Assembly (NCBI GenBank): GCA_038212445.1
Contig: JBBQUM010000001.1
Coordinates: 1-64,000 of the forward strand
Reading direction: 5' to 3'
DNA length: 64,000 nucleotides
Origin: TMP-7 sp038212445
GTDB taxonomy: Bacteria > Acidobacteriota > Terriglobia > Bryobacterales > Bryobacteraceae
Positions 1-8,015 of the stretch are shown here, piece by piece; the stretch's first letter is position 1, and every line of letters begins with the position of its first letter. A program made the position numbers and the translations under genes. Under the pieces are notes generated by a model. The model was not told the DNA's origin, ran no database searches, and worked only from the letters and a program-made list of their open reading frames with translations.

Positions 1-141
1 GAGATGGTGATGCCGGGTGACAACGTGTCGCTCGAAATCGAGCTGATCACGCCGATCGCCATGGACAAGGGCCTGCGGTTCGCGATTCGTGAAGGCGGAC
101 GCACGGTAGGCGCCGGCACGGTAACGGAGATCCTGGAATAG
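1..141 (+). CDS. tuf: Elongation factor Tu, C-terminal end (partial)
   Basis: The first 46 codons visible read as the last part of EF-Tu domain 3, including the typical MVMPGDNVSLEIELI segment and the ending GRTVGAGTVTEILE. EF-Tu is the GTPase that brings aminoacyl-tRNA to the ribosome. The start lies outside the window. It sits just upstream of rpsJ, the usual str-to-S10 junction. Confidence 0.97.
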   Translation, partial: EMVMPGDNVSLEIELITPIAMDKGLRFAIREGGRTVGAGTVTEILE

Positions 142-183
142 TCAGTCGCAGCTGCTAGTGGTTAGTGCTAGCGAAGGAAAATA

Positions 184-513
184 ATGAGCAGCCTTAGAGA
201 ACGCATTCGAATCCGGTTGAAGGCTTACGATCATCGTGTGCTCGACCAGTCGACCACAGAAATCGTGGACACGGCCAAGCGGACCGGCGCGCAGGTAGCG
301 GGACCGATTCCGCTGCCGACGCTGCGCAACCGCTATACGGTTCTGCGATCGCCGCACGTCGACAAGAAATCACGCGAGCAGTTCGAGATCCGCACGCACA
401 AGCGCTTGTTGGACATACTCGAGCCGACGCAAGACACCGTGGATGCGTTGATGAAACTCGACTTGCCGGCAGGCGTAGACGTCGAGATCAAGGCGTTTGG
501 GAAAGGGAAGTAA
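184..513 (+). CDS. rpsJ: 30S ribosomal protein S10
   Basis: 109 residues, slightly longer than the usual 103. The sequence RIRLKAYDHRVLDQST near the N-terminus and the VDALMKLDLPAGVDVEIK ending are diagnostic of S10, a 30S head protein that also works with NusB in antitermination. The ATG follows a purine-rich gaaggaaa stretch 3-10 nt upstream. It is the first gene of the S10 block after tuf; the 42-nt gap between them holds only a degenerate copy of the 7-bp repeat seen elsewhere in this operon. Confidence 0.98.
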   Translation: MSSLRERIRIRLKAYDHRVLDQSTTEIVDTAKRTGAQVAGPIPLPTLRNRYTVLRSPHVDKKSREQFEIRTHKRLLDILEPTQDTVDALMKLDLPAGVDVEIKAFGKGK

Positions 514-578
514 GTGACGAGTGACGAGTGGCGAGTGCCGAGTTAAAACCTCGCCGCTTGCACTCACCACTCGCCGCT
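513..578 (+). repeat. Inverted heptamer-repeat locus A (rpsJ-rplC gap)
   Basis: Left arm 513-543 is four copies of a 7-bp unit near AGTGGCG plus a final AGT. Right arm 551-578 is roughly the reverse complement. The arms are only 7 nt apart and could form an imperfect stem-loop in the operon mRNA. The repeat begins inside the rpsJ stop codon and ends 14 nt before rplC, leaving the rplC ribosome binding site (gaggtaa) free. Confidence 0.7.
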
Positions 579-592
579 AAGTCGAGGTAATC

Positions 593-1225
593 ATGGGCCC
601 AGGGATTCTAGGCAAGAAGATCGGGATGACGCAGGTGTTCCGCGCCGACGGACAGGTTGTGCCTGTCACCGTGCTGAAGGCGGGACCTTGTGTCGTAGTT
701 CAGCGCAAGACACCGACGGTGGACGGTTACGACGCCATTCAGTTGGGGCTGGTTGAGTTTGCCAAAGCTTCGAAGACCACGAAGCCGATGGCGGGCCATT
801 TCAAGAAGGCCAGTGCCGACGGCGTCAGATTCATCAAAGAAGTGAAGCTCACCGGCGGCTCGGGCGACCTCAAGGCAGGCGACCGCGTACTGGTTGACCA
901 GTTCAAGGCCAACGACAAAGTTGATGTCATGGGCATCAGCAAGGGTCGCGGCTTCGCGGGTATCATGAAGCGCCACAACTTCAAGGGCGGTCCGGAATCG
1001 CACGGCTCGATGTTCCACCGCGCGCCTGGATCCATTGGCGCGTCCAGTTTCCCGTCGCGCGTTTTTCCGGGCATGAAGATGTCCGGTCAGATGGGCACCG
1101 CGCAGGTGACGGTGCGGAACCTCGAGATTGTCGAGATCGACACCGAGGACAACATTCTTTTGGTAAAGGGCGCGGTTCCCGGACCCAACGGCGGTTACGT
1201 CGTGGTCCGTCCCGCGAAGAGGTAG
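593..1225 (+). CDS. rplC: 50S ribosomal protein L3
   Basis: 210 residues, the normal length. It starts MGPGILGKKIGMTQVF, where most L3 proteins begin, and carries the GRGFAGIMKRHNFKGGPESHGS loop that reaches towards the peptidyl-transferase centre. L3 is an early 23S-binding assembly protein. The ATG follows gaggtaa at a short spacing. It ends 6 nt before rplD. Confidence 0.98.
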   Translation: MGPGILGKKIGMTQVFRADGQVVPVTVLKAGPCVVVQRKTPTVDGYDAIQLGLVEFAKASKTTKPMAGHFKKASADGVRFIKEVKLTGGSGDLKAGDRVLVDQFKANDKVDVMGISKGRGFAGIMKRHNFKGGPESHGSMFHRAPGSIGASSFPSRVFPGMKMSGQMGTAQVTVRNLEIVEIDTEDNILLVKGAVPGPNGGYVVVRPAKR

Positions 1226-1231
1226 CGATCG

Positions 1232-1855
1232 ATGCCTAGCGTAGACGTAATCGATCTCAGCAACAATAAAGTCGGGTCGGTGGATTTGGCCGATGCTGTG
1301 TTCGGCGTGGAAGTGAACGATGCGCTGCTTTACGAAGCGGTGCGCCACTACATGGCCGGTCAGCGTCGCGGCACAGCCAAGACCAAGACTCGTCACGAAG
1401 TATCGGGATCGGGTAAGAAGCTCTGGCGGCAGAAGGGAACCGGCCGCGCGCGTGTCGGTTCAATCCGGTCGCCGCTGTGGCGCCACGGTGGTACGGTCCA
1501 CGGGCCGCAACCTCGCGACTATAGCTACAAGCTGCCGCGCAAGATGCTGTTGGGCGCTCTGCGTAGTGCTTTATCGGCAAAGTTGAGAGACGGCGAACTG
1601 TCTGTGGTCCGCGGCTTTGAGCTGAAGGATCACAAGACCAAGACTGTCGCAGCGGTGCTGAAGACGCTCGAAGTTACCAAGTCGGCTTTGCTGGTTGAAG
1701 CGACTGAGAATGTGAACCTTGAGCGCGGTTCGAGCAACCTGCCTGGCGTAAAGCTCGTGGCCAGCAAGGACGTGAACGTTTACGATCTGCTCGGTCACCA
1801 ACGGGTTTACATGAGCGAAGCCGCCGCGAAGAAATTGAGCGAGGCGCTCGCGTAA
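1232..1855 (+). CDS. rplD: 50S ribosomal protein L4
   Basis: 207 residues. It holds the conserved extended-loop sequence KLWRQKGTGRARVGSIRSP that lines the exit tunnel, and the core that in enterobacteria represses its own S10 operon. Whether L4 autoregulates here cannot be judged because the operon promoter is outside the window. Spacing to rplW is 8 nt. Confidence 0.98.
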   Translation: MPSVDVIDLSNNKVGSVDLADAVFGVEVNDALLYEAVRHYMAGQRRGTAKTKTRHEVSGSGKKLWRQKGTGRARVGSIRSPLWRHGGTVHGPQPRDYSYKLPRKMLLGALRSALSAKLRDGELSVVRGFELKDHKTKTVAAVLKTLEVTKSALLVEATENVNLERGSSNLPGVKLVASKDVNVYDLLGHQRVYMSEAAAKKLSEALA

Positions 1856-1863
1856 GGATTGCC

Positions 1864-2151
1864 ATGTCGGTATATCAAATTATTAAACGGCCGATCGTCA
1901 CGGAAAAGGGAGTCGAGAAGAAGGACGGCGAACGTACGCTGGTCTTCGAAGTGACTCCGGATGCCACCAAGAACGAGATCAAGTCTGCGGTGCAGACGCT
2001 GTTCAAAGTGAAGGTGGAGGACGTCAGAACCAATCGCAACTCCGGCAAGCTCCGTCGCCGCGGCAAGTTCGCCGGCTACCGGTCTGAGTGGAAGAAAGCC
2101 TACGTGCGGTTGAAGGCGGGCGAGAAGATGCCCGAGTACGCGGAAATCTAA
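1864..2151 (+). CDS. rplW: 50S ribosomal protein L23
   Basis: 95 residues. YQIIKRPIVTEKGVEKK at the N-terminus and FKVKVEDVRTNRNSGK in the middle are L23 hallmarks. L23 lies at the tunnel exit and docks trigger factor and SRP. Position between rplD and rplB is canonical. Confidence 0.98.
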   Translation: MSVYQIIKRPIVTEKGVEKKDGERTLVFEVTPDATKNEIKSAVQTLFKVKVEDVRTNRNSGKLRRRGKFAGYRSEWKKAYVRLKAGEKMPEYAEI

Positions 2152-2166
2152 CGGCGGAGAATTCAG

Positions 2167-2997
2167 ATGGCACTTAAGACATATCGTCCGACAACACCGA
2201 CCCGCCGTTTCACGACGTCGGTCTCTCGCCACGACATCACCAAGCAGACGCCTGAGAAGTCGCTGGTGAAGGGCAAGCCGAAGACAGGTGGACGGTCCGC
2301 GACGGGCCGCGTATCCAGCCGCTTCATTGGCGGTGGTCACAAGCAGTCGTACCGCGAGATCGATTTCAAGCGTGACAAGTACGGCATCCCGGCCAAAGTC
2401 GCGGCCATCGAATACGATCCCAACCGTTCGGCGCGCATTGCGCTGCTGCACTATGTGGACGGCGAGAAGCGTTACATCATCGCGCCTGTGGGACTGACGG
2501 TTGGCCGCACGGTGAGCTCGGGTCCGGAAGCCGACATTCTGGTTGGCAACGCGCTCCCGATCAAGAATATTCCCGCTGGTACGATTGTCCACAACATCGA
2601 ACTTCGTCCTGGCAAGGGCGCCCAGATGGCGCGCTCGGCCGGTGCGCAGGCGCAGTTGGTGTCCAAGGAATCCGAATACGCCCTGTTGAAGCTGCCGTCG
2701 GCTGAAATTCGCCGCGTTCATGTGGACTGCATGGCAACCATCGGTCAGGTTGGCAATGTCGAGCACGAGAATGTTTCGCTCGGCAAGGCTGGCCGCACAC
2801 GCTGGTTAGGCAAGACGCCGCACAATCGCGGAGTCACCATGAACCCGGTGGATCACCCGCATGGCGGTGGTGAGGGCAAGACTTCGGGTGGTCGTCACCC
2901 GGTCACGCCGTGGGGACAACCCACGCGCGGCTTTAAAACCCGCAACAACAAGCGCACCGACAAATGGATCGTGACGCGCAACAGTAAGAAGCGTTAA
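2167..2997 (+). CDS. rplB: 50S ribosomal protein L2
   Basis: 276 residues, typical length. The N-terminal OB fold and SH3-like domain are followed by the NPVDHPHGGGEGK segment near residues 225-240, whose histidine is needed for peptidyl-transferase activity in studied bacteria. A ggcggagaa ribosome binding site precedes the ATG. Confidence 0.98.
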   Translation: MALKTYRPTTPTRRFTTSVSRHDITKQTPEKSLVKGKPKTGGRSATGRVSSRFIGGGHKQSYREIDFKRDKYGIPAKVAAIEYDPNRSARIALLHYVDGEKRYIIAPVGLTVGRTVSSGPEADILVGNALPIKNIPAGTIVHNIELRPGKGAQMARSAGAQAQLVSKESEYALLKLPSAEIRRVHVDCMATIGQVGNVEHENVSLGKAGRTRWLGKTPHNRGVTMNPVDHPHGGGEGKTSGGRHPVTPWGQPTRGFKTRNNKRTDKWIVTRNSKKR

Positions 2998-3018
2998 GCA
3001 GGCAAGTGAACAGATAAC

Positions 3019-3306
3019 ATGAGCCGATCATTAAAAAAAGGACCGTTCACCGACGACCATCTGATGAAGAAGGTCTCGGACTTGAACGTGAAGAACGAGA
3101 AGAAGGTCATTCGGACCTGGTCGCGGCGTTCCACTATTTCGCCGGACTTCATCGGGCACACCCTGGGCGTTCACAACGGCAAGAAGTTTATTCCCGTGTA
3201 CGTCACCGAAAACATGGTGGGTCACAAGTTGGGCGAATTTTCGCCGACTCGCACCTTCAAAGGTCACCAAGCCAAGACCTCTGAGAAGAGCGGGAAGCCG
3301 TCCTAG
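3019..3306 (+). CDS. rpsS: 30S ribosomal protein S19
   Basis: 95 residues starting MSRSLKKGPFTDDHL, with the conserved TWSRRSTISPDFIGHT and GHKLGEFSPTRTF motifs. S19 pairs with S13 in the 30S head. The 156-nt gap after it contains a repeat locus of the second heptamer type. Confidence 0.98.
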   Translation: MSRSLKKGPFTDDHLMKKVSDLNVKNEKKVIRTWSRRSTISPDFIGHTLGVHNGKKFIPVYVTENMVGHKLGEFSPTRTFKGHQAKTSEKSGKPS

Positions 3307-3308
3307 AG

Positions 3309-3450
3309 CAGTTGCCGGTTGTCAGTTGTCAGATTCTTAGGCACTGCAAGACGGACCGGCAGTAGGGGCGGGGAGCGAGCGGTTGGGAAGCGGAATTGGA
3401 GTTGAAGGGCGTTGGTTGACTGACAACTGACAACCGACAACTGACAACTG
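3309..3450 (+). repeat. Inverted heptamer-repeat locus B (rpsS-rplV gap)
   Basis: Left arm 3309-3332 is three 7-bp units near CAGTTGT. Right arm 3418-3450 is the reverse complement with four to five units. About 85 nt of unrelated sequence separate them. The unit differs from the AGTGGCG unit of the other loci but has the same 7-bp period and inverted layout. The right arm ends 12 nt before rplV and is followed by ggag, which could act as its ribosome binding site. A 12-bp string AGTTGAAGGGCG at 3400-3411 recurs at 13545-13556. Confidence 0.65.
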
Positions 3451-3462
3451 GAGTTAAGAGAC

Positions 3463-3822
3463 ATGGAAGCCAGAGCAGAAGCCAGATACGTTCGAACGTC
3501 GCCGCAGAAGGCGCGGTTGGTCATTGACCTGATCCGCGGCCAGAAGGCGGGCGAGGCGATCACGATTCTGAAGTCGACCAACAAGCGCATGGCGCCGACT
3601 ATCGAGAAGGTGCTGCGTTCGGCCATCGCCAACGCGGAGAATCGTTTTAACGACGTCGACGTGGATGATCTCTTCGTCACCGAGGCGTATGTAAATGAAG
3701 GGCCGCGCATGAAGCGTATTCGCCCGGCTCCGCAAGGTCGCGCGTATCGCTATCAGCGGCGCATCGCGCACATCGCTATCACAGTAGGCGACAAGTCAAA
3801 GCCCGCCGGAAAGGGCGCATAA
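3463..3822 (+). CDS. rplV: 50S ribosomal protein L22
   Basis: 119 residues. RYVRTSPQKARLVIDLIRG and the tunnel hairpin PRMKRIRPAPQGRAYRY are diagnostic; this loop narrows the exit tunnel near L4 and is where macrolide-resistance changes occur in other species. It ends 8 nt before rpsC. Confidence 0.98.
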   Translation: MEARAEARYVRTSPQKARLVIDLIRGQKAGEAITILKSTNKRMAPTIEKVLRSAIANAENRFNDVDVDDLFVTEAYVNEGPRMKRIRPAPQGRAYRYQRRIAHIAITVGDKSKPAGKGA

Positions 3823-3830
3823 GGAATCGA

Positions 3831-4748
3831 ATGGGACAGAAAACACATCCGTACGGTTTTCGTCTGGGCGTAACCAAGACCTGGCGGTCGCGGTGGTTCG
3901 CCAAGCAGGATTACGCGAAGCTCCTGAAGGAAGACCTGGATTTGAAAGATTCGCTGCGCGGGCGCCTGAAGGCTGCCGGTGTCAGCTCGATTGAAGTGGA
4001 CCGTCCGGGCAACAAGCTGCGTGTGACCATCCGTACTTCCCGCCCCGGCATCATCATCGGCCGCAAGGGCGCTGAGATTGAGAAGCTGAAGAGCGAACTG
4101 GCCAAGAAGACGGGCCGTGAAGTCTTCATCGACATCCAGGAAGTGCACAAGCCTGAACTCGACGCACAGCTGGTCTCCGAGTCCATCGGTTTGCAGCTTG
4201 AAAAGCGCGTAGCTTTCCGCCGCGCGATGCGCAAAGCGGTAGATTCCGCGCTGCGCTTTGGCTGTAAGGGAATCAAGGTTCGTGTATCGGGCCGTTTGAA
4301 CGGGGCTGAAATCGCTCGTAGTGAATGGTACCTGCAGGGTCAGCTTCCGCTGCACACGCTGCGTGCGGACCTGGACTACGGTTTCAGCGAAGCATATACG
4401 ACGTACGGTGTCATCGGCATCAAGACCTGGATCTATAAGGGCGAGATTCTCGAGGGCGGACCGCGTCGCGGCTTGAAGAACGATCCGGAACCGCGGCGTC
4501 GTCGCGGCGACCGGGACCTGCGTGACCGTGATCGCGGTGGTGACCGTGGCGGCGACCGCCGTAGTGGTCCCCCGATGCATCAGCAGCCCGTTGGCGGCGC
4601 CACTCAGGCTGCTCCGGCGGACCTGCCGCAACCGGTTCGTACCGCAATCCTGCCGCCCGTCGCCAGTCCGACCCCGGCCTGGAAAGAAGAAGCGCGCGGA
4701 GAGCAGCCACCGCCGCCGGCCCCCGCTACCGATACGCCGAAGGAATAG
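3831..4748 (+). CDS. rpsC: 30S ribosomal protein S3 with long C-terminal tail
   Basis: 305 residues, roughly 80 more than a usual S3. The KH domain is seen at about residues 70-88 (RPGIIIGRKGAEIEKLK) and the C-terminal S3 domain through GEILEGGPRRG. After about residue 220 comes an added tail: an Arg/Asp/Gly-rich block of RDRD and GGDR repeats followed by a Pro/Ala-rich stretch. S3 forms part of the mRNA entry channel and its helicase activity. The tail is probably disordered; an RNA-binding role would be inference. Confidence 0.97.
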   Translation: MGQKTHPYGFRLGVTKTWRSRWFAKQDYAKLLKEDLDLKDSLRGRLKAAGVSSIEVDRPGNKLRVTIRTSRPGIIIGRKGAEIEKLKSELAKKTGREVFIDIQEVHKPELDAQLVSESIGLQLEKRVAFRRAMRKAVDSALRFGCKGIKVRVSGRLNGAEIARSEWYLQGQLPLHTLRADLDYGFSEAYTTYGVIGIKTWIYKGEILEGGPRRGLKNDPEPRRRRGDRDLRDRDRGGDRGGDRRSGPPMHQQPVGGATQAAPADLPQPVRTAILPPVASPTPAWKEEARGEQPPPPAPATDTPKE

Positions 4749-4766
4749 GGTAAGAGGAATTTCGCT

Positions 4767-5180
4767 ATGTTGATGCCGAAGAAGGTCAAATTCAGAAAGC
4801 AGCAGCGCGGCCGCATGACCGGCAAGGCCTGGCGCGGATCTACGTTGTCTTTCGGCGACTTTGGACTCAAGGTTCTCGAGTGCGGCTGGATTACCGACCG
4901 TCAGATTGAAGCTGCTCGTATCGCAATGACGCGCTCCATCAAGCGTGGCGGCAAAGTCTGGATCCGTTTGTTCCCCGACAAGCCGATCACCAAGAAGCCT
5001 GCTGAAACCCGTATGGGTAAGGGAAAAGGCGCCCCGGAGCAGTGGGTTTGTGTTGTGCGCCCGGGCAAAATTCTATTTGAGATGGAAGGTGTGTCGCTCG
5101 AGATCGCTAAAGAGGCGATGCGGCTTGCTGCCCAGAAACTTCCGCTGCCCACCAAGATGGTGACGCGGGAGCAGGTGTAG
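4767..5180 (+). CDS. rplP: 50S ribosomal protein L16
   Basis: 137 residues, normal length. MLMPKKVKFRKQQRGR start and the AGRIA-like region are typical; L16 sits near the A-site tRNA elbow. Two ATGs, six bases apart, could serve as start; the first has aagaggaa 8 nt upstream, the second gives MPKKVKF. The choice adds only two residues. Confidence 0.97.
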   Translation: MLMPKKVKFRKQQRGRMTGKAWRGSTLSFGDFGLKVLECGWITDRQIEAARIAMTRSIKRGGKVWIRLFPDKPITKKPAETRMGKGKGAPEQWVCVVRPGKILFEMEGVSLEIAKEAMRLAAQKLPLPTKMVTREQV

Positions 5181-5190
5181 GAATCAGGCG

Positions 5191-5538
5191 ATGAAAGCAG
5201 ACAAGGTTCGTGAGATCGATTCGGCGGAGTTGCAGACCAGGCTCCAGGAGTCAGAAGAGCAGATGTTCCGGCTCCGGTTCCAGCTGACCATGGGGCAGAA
5301 CGAAGGCATCAAGAAGTACCGTGAGCTCCGCAAGGACCGCGCGCGGATGATGACCATTATTTCCGAGCGCCGGGCCAAGGGCGAAGTGATCGCTCCGCCG
5401 GTAGCCAAAAAGTCAGCGAAACCGGCCGCCAAGAAGGCAGCCAAGCCGGCCGCTAAGACGGCCGCCAAACCGGCTGTAAAGAAGGCCGCCGCCAAAACCG
5501 CGGCTGCGAAAAAAGCCGTGAAGAAAGGGACCAAGTAG
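5191..5538 (+). CDS. rpmC: 50S ribosomal protein L29 with Lys/Ala-rich tail
   Basis: 115 residues against a usual 60-70. Residues 1-68 are a normal L29 two-helix bundle (ELQTRLQESEEQMFRLRFQ, KYRELRKDRARMMTII). Residues 69-115 are almost only Lys, Ala and Pro in KPAAKKAA-like repeats, resembling the tail of histone H1 or of basic bacterial DNA-binding proteins. L29 lies at the tunnel exit beside L23. Repeated codons suggest growth of the tail by slippage or unequal exchange. Confidence 0.96.
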   Translation: MKADKVREIDSAELQTRLQESEEQMFRLRFQLTMGQNEGIKKYRELRKDRARMMTIISERRAKGEVIAPPVAKKSAKPAAKKAAKPAAKTAAKPAVKKAAAKTAAAKKAVKKGTK

Positions 5539-5541
5539 GCC

Positions 5542-5916
5542 ATGGCGGATCAGGCAGTTCAAACTCCCAAGCTGGAAAGCCGCAAGACCGAGAAGATCGG
5601 TGAGGTGGTGTCCACAAAGATGGCCAAGACCATCGTGGTTGAAGTGGGCCGGCGGGTACCGCACCCGCTGTACAAACGCATCATCAGCAAGCGCAAGAAG
5701 TTTTACGCTCACGACGAGACTGGGCAGGCCAAGATGGGCGACATTGTGCGCATCATCGAGTGCCGCCCGCTCAGCAAGACGAAGCGTTGGACGCTCGGCG
5801 AAGTGATTCGCCAGGCGGTGCAAGTGGGTGTCGAGGCAACCGCGCTCGAAACGGCGCCGGACTTCGGCAAGCCTGCCACCAAGAAGAGCAAGCCCACGAA
5901 GAAAGGGTCCAAGTAG
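5542..5916 (+). CDS. rpsQ: 30S ribosomal protein S17, extended
   Basis: 124 residues against a usual 80-90. The OB-fold core holds KIGEVVSTKMAKTIVVEV and KRIISKRKKFYAHDE. A short N-terminal extension and a Lys-rich C-terminal tail (KPATKKSKPTKKGSK) are added, similar in style to the neighbouring L29. It starts 3 nt after rpmC and ends 2 nt before rplN, so translation is likely coupled. Confidence 0.97.
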   Translation: MADQAVQTPKLESRKTEKIGEVVSTKMAKTIVVEVGRRVPHPLYKRIISKRKKFYAHDETGQAKMGDIVRIIECRPLSKTKRWTLGEVIRQAVQVGVEATALETAPDFGKPATKKSKPTKKGSK

Positions 5917-5918
5917 CC

Positions 5919-6287
5919 ATGATTGGAATGCGTACCATTCTGGAGGTTGCTGACAACAGCGGCGCGCGCCGCTTGTCCTGCATCCTGCCCCGCGGCGGTG
6001 ACAAGGGTCTGCGTGCGGGATTGGGCGACGTGGTCACGGCAGCCGTGAAGGAAGCGTCTCCCGAGTCGGCTATCAAAAAAGGCAAGGTCGTGCGCTGCGT
6101 GATTGTGCGTATGCGTAAAGAGACCCGCCGCAAGGACGGCACCTATATCCGCTTCGACTCGAATGCGGCGGTGCTGGTGAACGAATTGAACGAACCGGTA
6201 GGCACGCGCGTGTTCGGACCGGTTGCACGCGAGTTGCGCGACAAACGTTTCATGAAGATCGTATCGCTCGCGCCGGAGGTCATCTAA
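5919..6287 (+). CDS. rplN: 50S ribosomal protein L14
   Basis: 122 residues from the ATG of MIGMRTILEVADNSGARRL, exactly the usual L14 length. The reading frame is open further upstream, but that part lies inside rpsQ and shows no L14 similarity, so the short start is preferred. L14 forms intersubunit bridges and binds RsfS. Its TAA overlaps the rplX ATG as TAATG. Confidence 0.97.
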   Translation: MIGMRTILEVADNSGARRLSCILPRGGDKGLRAGLGDVVTAAVKEASPESAIKKGKVVRCVIVRMRKETRRKDGTYIRFDSNAAVLVNELNEPVGTRVFGPVARELRDKRFMKIVSLAPEVI

Positions 6288-6670
6288 TGGCTAAACCGAT
6301 GCCGAAACGGCACTCGAGCGCGCCGAAGAAGCGCTTGAAGATCAAGATCCGCAAGGATGACACTGTGAAGGTGATCTCGGGCCGCGACAAGGGCAAGACC
6401 GGTCGCGTGCTGCATGTGGATCGGGACCACGGCAAGATTCTGATCGAGGGAATCTCGATGGTGAAGCGCCATACGCGTCCCAACCCGGCCCGCCAGATCA
6501 AGGGCGGAATCGCCGAGCGCGAGAGTGCGGTGGATGCTTCAAACGTGATGATCGTGACCGGCGACGGCAAGACTTCGCGAATCGGGTACAAGATTGAGGG
6601 CACCGGCGCGAGCGCCCGCCGGATTCGAATCGCCAAGAAGACCGGCGAAACGTTGGATAAAAAGGGCTAG
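6287..6670 (+). CDS. rplX: 50S ribosomal protein L24
   Basis: 127 residues. The KOW motif region KDDTVKVISGRDKGKTGRVLHVD and SMVKRHTRPNP are diagnostic. About 20 basic residues precede the KOW domain, more than in most L24 proteins; an internal ATG four codons in gives MPKRHSS. L24 initiates 50S assembly. Confidence 0.97.
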   Translation: MAKPMPKRHSSAPKKRLKIKIRKDDTVKVISGRDKGKTGRVLHVDRDHGKILIEGISMVKRHTRPNPARQIKGGIAERESAVDASNVMIVTGDGKTSRIGYKIEGTGASARRIRIAKKTGETLDKKG

Positions 6671-6672
6671 GT

Positions 6673-6814
6673 AGTGACGAGTGGCTAGTGGCGAGTGGCG
6701 AGTTAGCCCGCCGGCCACGGGGAGTTGAGAGATTGGCGGTTTGGGATCCGCAACATGGAAAGGGAAAAGGCGTCGCGCGTTTGACTCGCCACCAGTCACT
6801 CGCCACTCGCCACT
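6673..6814 (+). repeat. Inverted heptamer-repeat locus C (rplX-rplE gap)
   Basis: Left arm 6673-6703 and right arm 6784-6814 are each four AGTGGCG-like units plus AGT, in opposite orientation, with 80 nt of unrelated sequence between. Together they could close a large hairpin filling the whole gap. The right arm ends 9 nt before the rplE ATG and no clear ribosome binding site remains between them. Confidence 0.7.
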
Positions 6815-6823
6815 GAGTTCAAC

Positions 6824-7366
6824 ATGGCAGCAAGACTTAAAGAAATCTACAAAACGACAGTCGTCCCGGCGCTCACCAAAGAGTTCAGCTACAAGAACGC
6901 GAACGCTGTGCCGAGGATCGAAAAGATATGCATCAACATTGGGCTCGGTGAGGCGACTCAGAATCCGAAGCTGATGGATGGTGCGGTGAACGAACTGGCG
7001 ACCATCGCCGGCCAGAAGCCGGTTGTGACCAAGGCCAAGAAATCCATCGCGGCTTTCAAGCTGCGCGAGGGCATGTCGATTGGATGCCGTGTGACTCTCC
7101 GCGGCGATCGTATGTACGAATTCCTCGACCGTCTAGTGAATGTCGCGCTGCCTCGCGTGCGCGATTTCCGCGGCGTTTCCACCAAGAGTTTTGATGGCCG
7201 GGGCAATTACACGCTCGGCATTCGCGACCAGCTCATTTTCCCCGAGATCGACTACAACAAAATTGAGAAGGCCAAGGGGATGAACATCTGTATAACCACC
7301 ACGGCCGGCAATGACAGTGAAGGTCGGGCGCTGCTGAAATTACTCGGCATGCCGTTCCGACAGTAG
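6824..7366 (+). CDS. rplE: 50S ribosomal protein L5
   Basis: 180 residues, usual length. PRIEKICINIGLGEATQNPK, GQKPVVTKAKKSIAAFKLREG and FPEIDYNKI are conserved L5 segments; L5 binds 5S rRNA with L18. No Shine-Dalgarno sequence is seen before the ATG, which follows a repeat block directly. Expression may depend on the upstream RNA structure. Confidence 0.98.
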   Translation: MAARLKEIYKTTVVPALTKEFSYKNANAVPRIEKICINIGLGEATQNPKLMDGAVNELATIAGQKPVVTKAKKSIAAFKLREGMSIGCRVTLRGDRMYEFLDRLVNVALPRVRDFRGVSTKSFDGRGNYTLGIRDQLIFPEIDYNKIEKAKGMNICITTTAGNDSEGRALLKLLGMPFRQ

Positions 7367-7394
7367 GGCCTGGGCAAGGATAGAGAAAGAACAC

Positions 7395-7604
7395 ATGGCC
7401 ACAACCGCCAAGATCGCAAGAGACTTGAGACTCGCCGAGGAGCGCAAGAAGAAGACGCCTAAGCTCCAGTGCCGCCACCGCAACCGCTGCTTCCGCTGCG
7501 GGCGGCCGCGCGGCTTTTTGCGCAAGTTCGGCCTGTGCCGTATTTGCTTCCGCAAACTGGCGCTCGCCGGGGAGATCCCCGGTGTGACCAAGGCGAGCTG
7601 GTAG
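7395..7604 (+). CDS. rpsZ: 30S ribosomal protein S14, zinc-binding type
   Basis: 69 residues. It carries two CxxC pairs (CFRCGRP and CRICF), which make the zinc knuckle of the C+ form of S14, and the ending AGEIPGVTKASW. The zinc-independent form would be near 100 residues without these cysteines. Location between rplE and rpsH is canonical. Confidence 0.97.
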   Translation: MATTAKIARDLRLAEERKKKTPKLQCRHRNRCFRCGRPRGFLRKFGLCRICFRKLALAGEIPGVTKASW

Positions 7605-7621
7605 GCGAGGAGATTTAGACG

Positions 7622-8014
7622 ATGACTGATCCAATCGCCGATATGCTCACGCGCGTACGAAACGCGCTCATTGCACGACACCCGAAGGTGGACGTGCCGG
7701 CCTCGAAGCTGAAGATGGAGATCGCCCGTATTCTCAAAGAAGAGGGCTTCATTCTCAACTTCAAGCTGACCGAAGAGGGGTCGATGAAGTTCATTCGCAT
7801 TTACCTGAAGTACACTCCTGGCAACGTCCCGGTGATCTCGCACATCGAGCGAGTATCGCGTCCGGGCTGCCGCGTGTATGTGGGAAGCAAGGAAGTGCCG
7901 CGCGTTCTTGGTGGTCTGGGTGTGAACATCCTGACAACCCCGCGCGGTGTAATGACCGGCATGACCGCCCGCAAAGAAGGCGTGGGCGGGGAAGTGCTTT
8001 GCCAGGTTTGGTAA
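7622..8014 (+). CDS. rpsH: 30S ribosomal protein S8
   Basis: 130 residues. TDPIADMLTRVRNALIARH at the start and GVMTGMTARKEGVGGEVLCQVW at the end are S8 signatures. S8 binds helix 21 of 16S rRNA and in E. coli represses the spc operon. AGGAG lies 10 nt before the ATG. Confidence 0.98.
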   Translation: MTDPIADMLTRVRNALIARHPKVDVPASKLKMEIARILKEEGFILNFKLTEEGSMKFIRIYLKYTPGNVPVISHIERVSRPGCRVYVGSKEVPRVLGGLGVNILTTPRGVMTGMTARKEGVGGEVLCQVW

Positions 8015-8015
8015 C

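Noticed and set aside
142..183. A further repeat locus between tuf and rpsJ
   Set aside because: Only about two degenerate units (CTAGTGG TTAGTGC) with no second arm; too weak to list.
513..578. Could the heptamer blocks be a CRISPR array?
   Set aside because: The unit is 7 bp with no spacers, arranged as inverted pairs, and no cas gene is in the window.
608..1396. A 262-codon open frame on the minus strand across rplC and rplD
   Set aside because: It is antisense to two certain ribosomal genes, rich in His and Arg as antisense frames of GC-rich genes are, and has no family signature.
1807..2766. A 319-codon open frame antisense to rplB and rplW
   Set aside because: Covers known ribosomal genes; composition is that of an antisense shadow.
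5760..5918. An N-terminal extension of L14 by 53 residues
   Set aside because: The extension lies in rpsQ in another frame and has no L14 similarity; the short start gives the exact family length.
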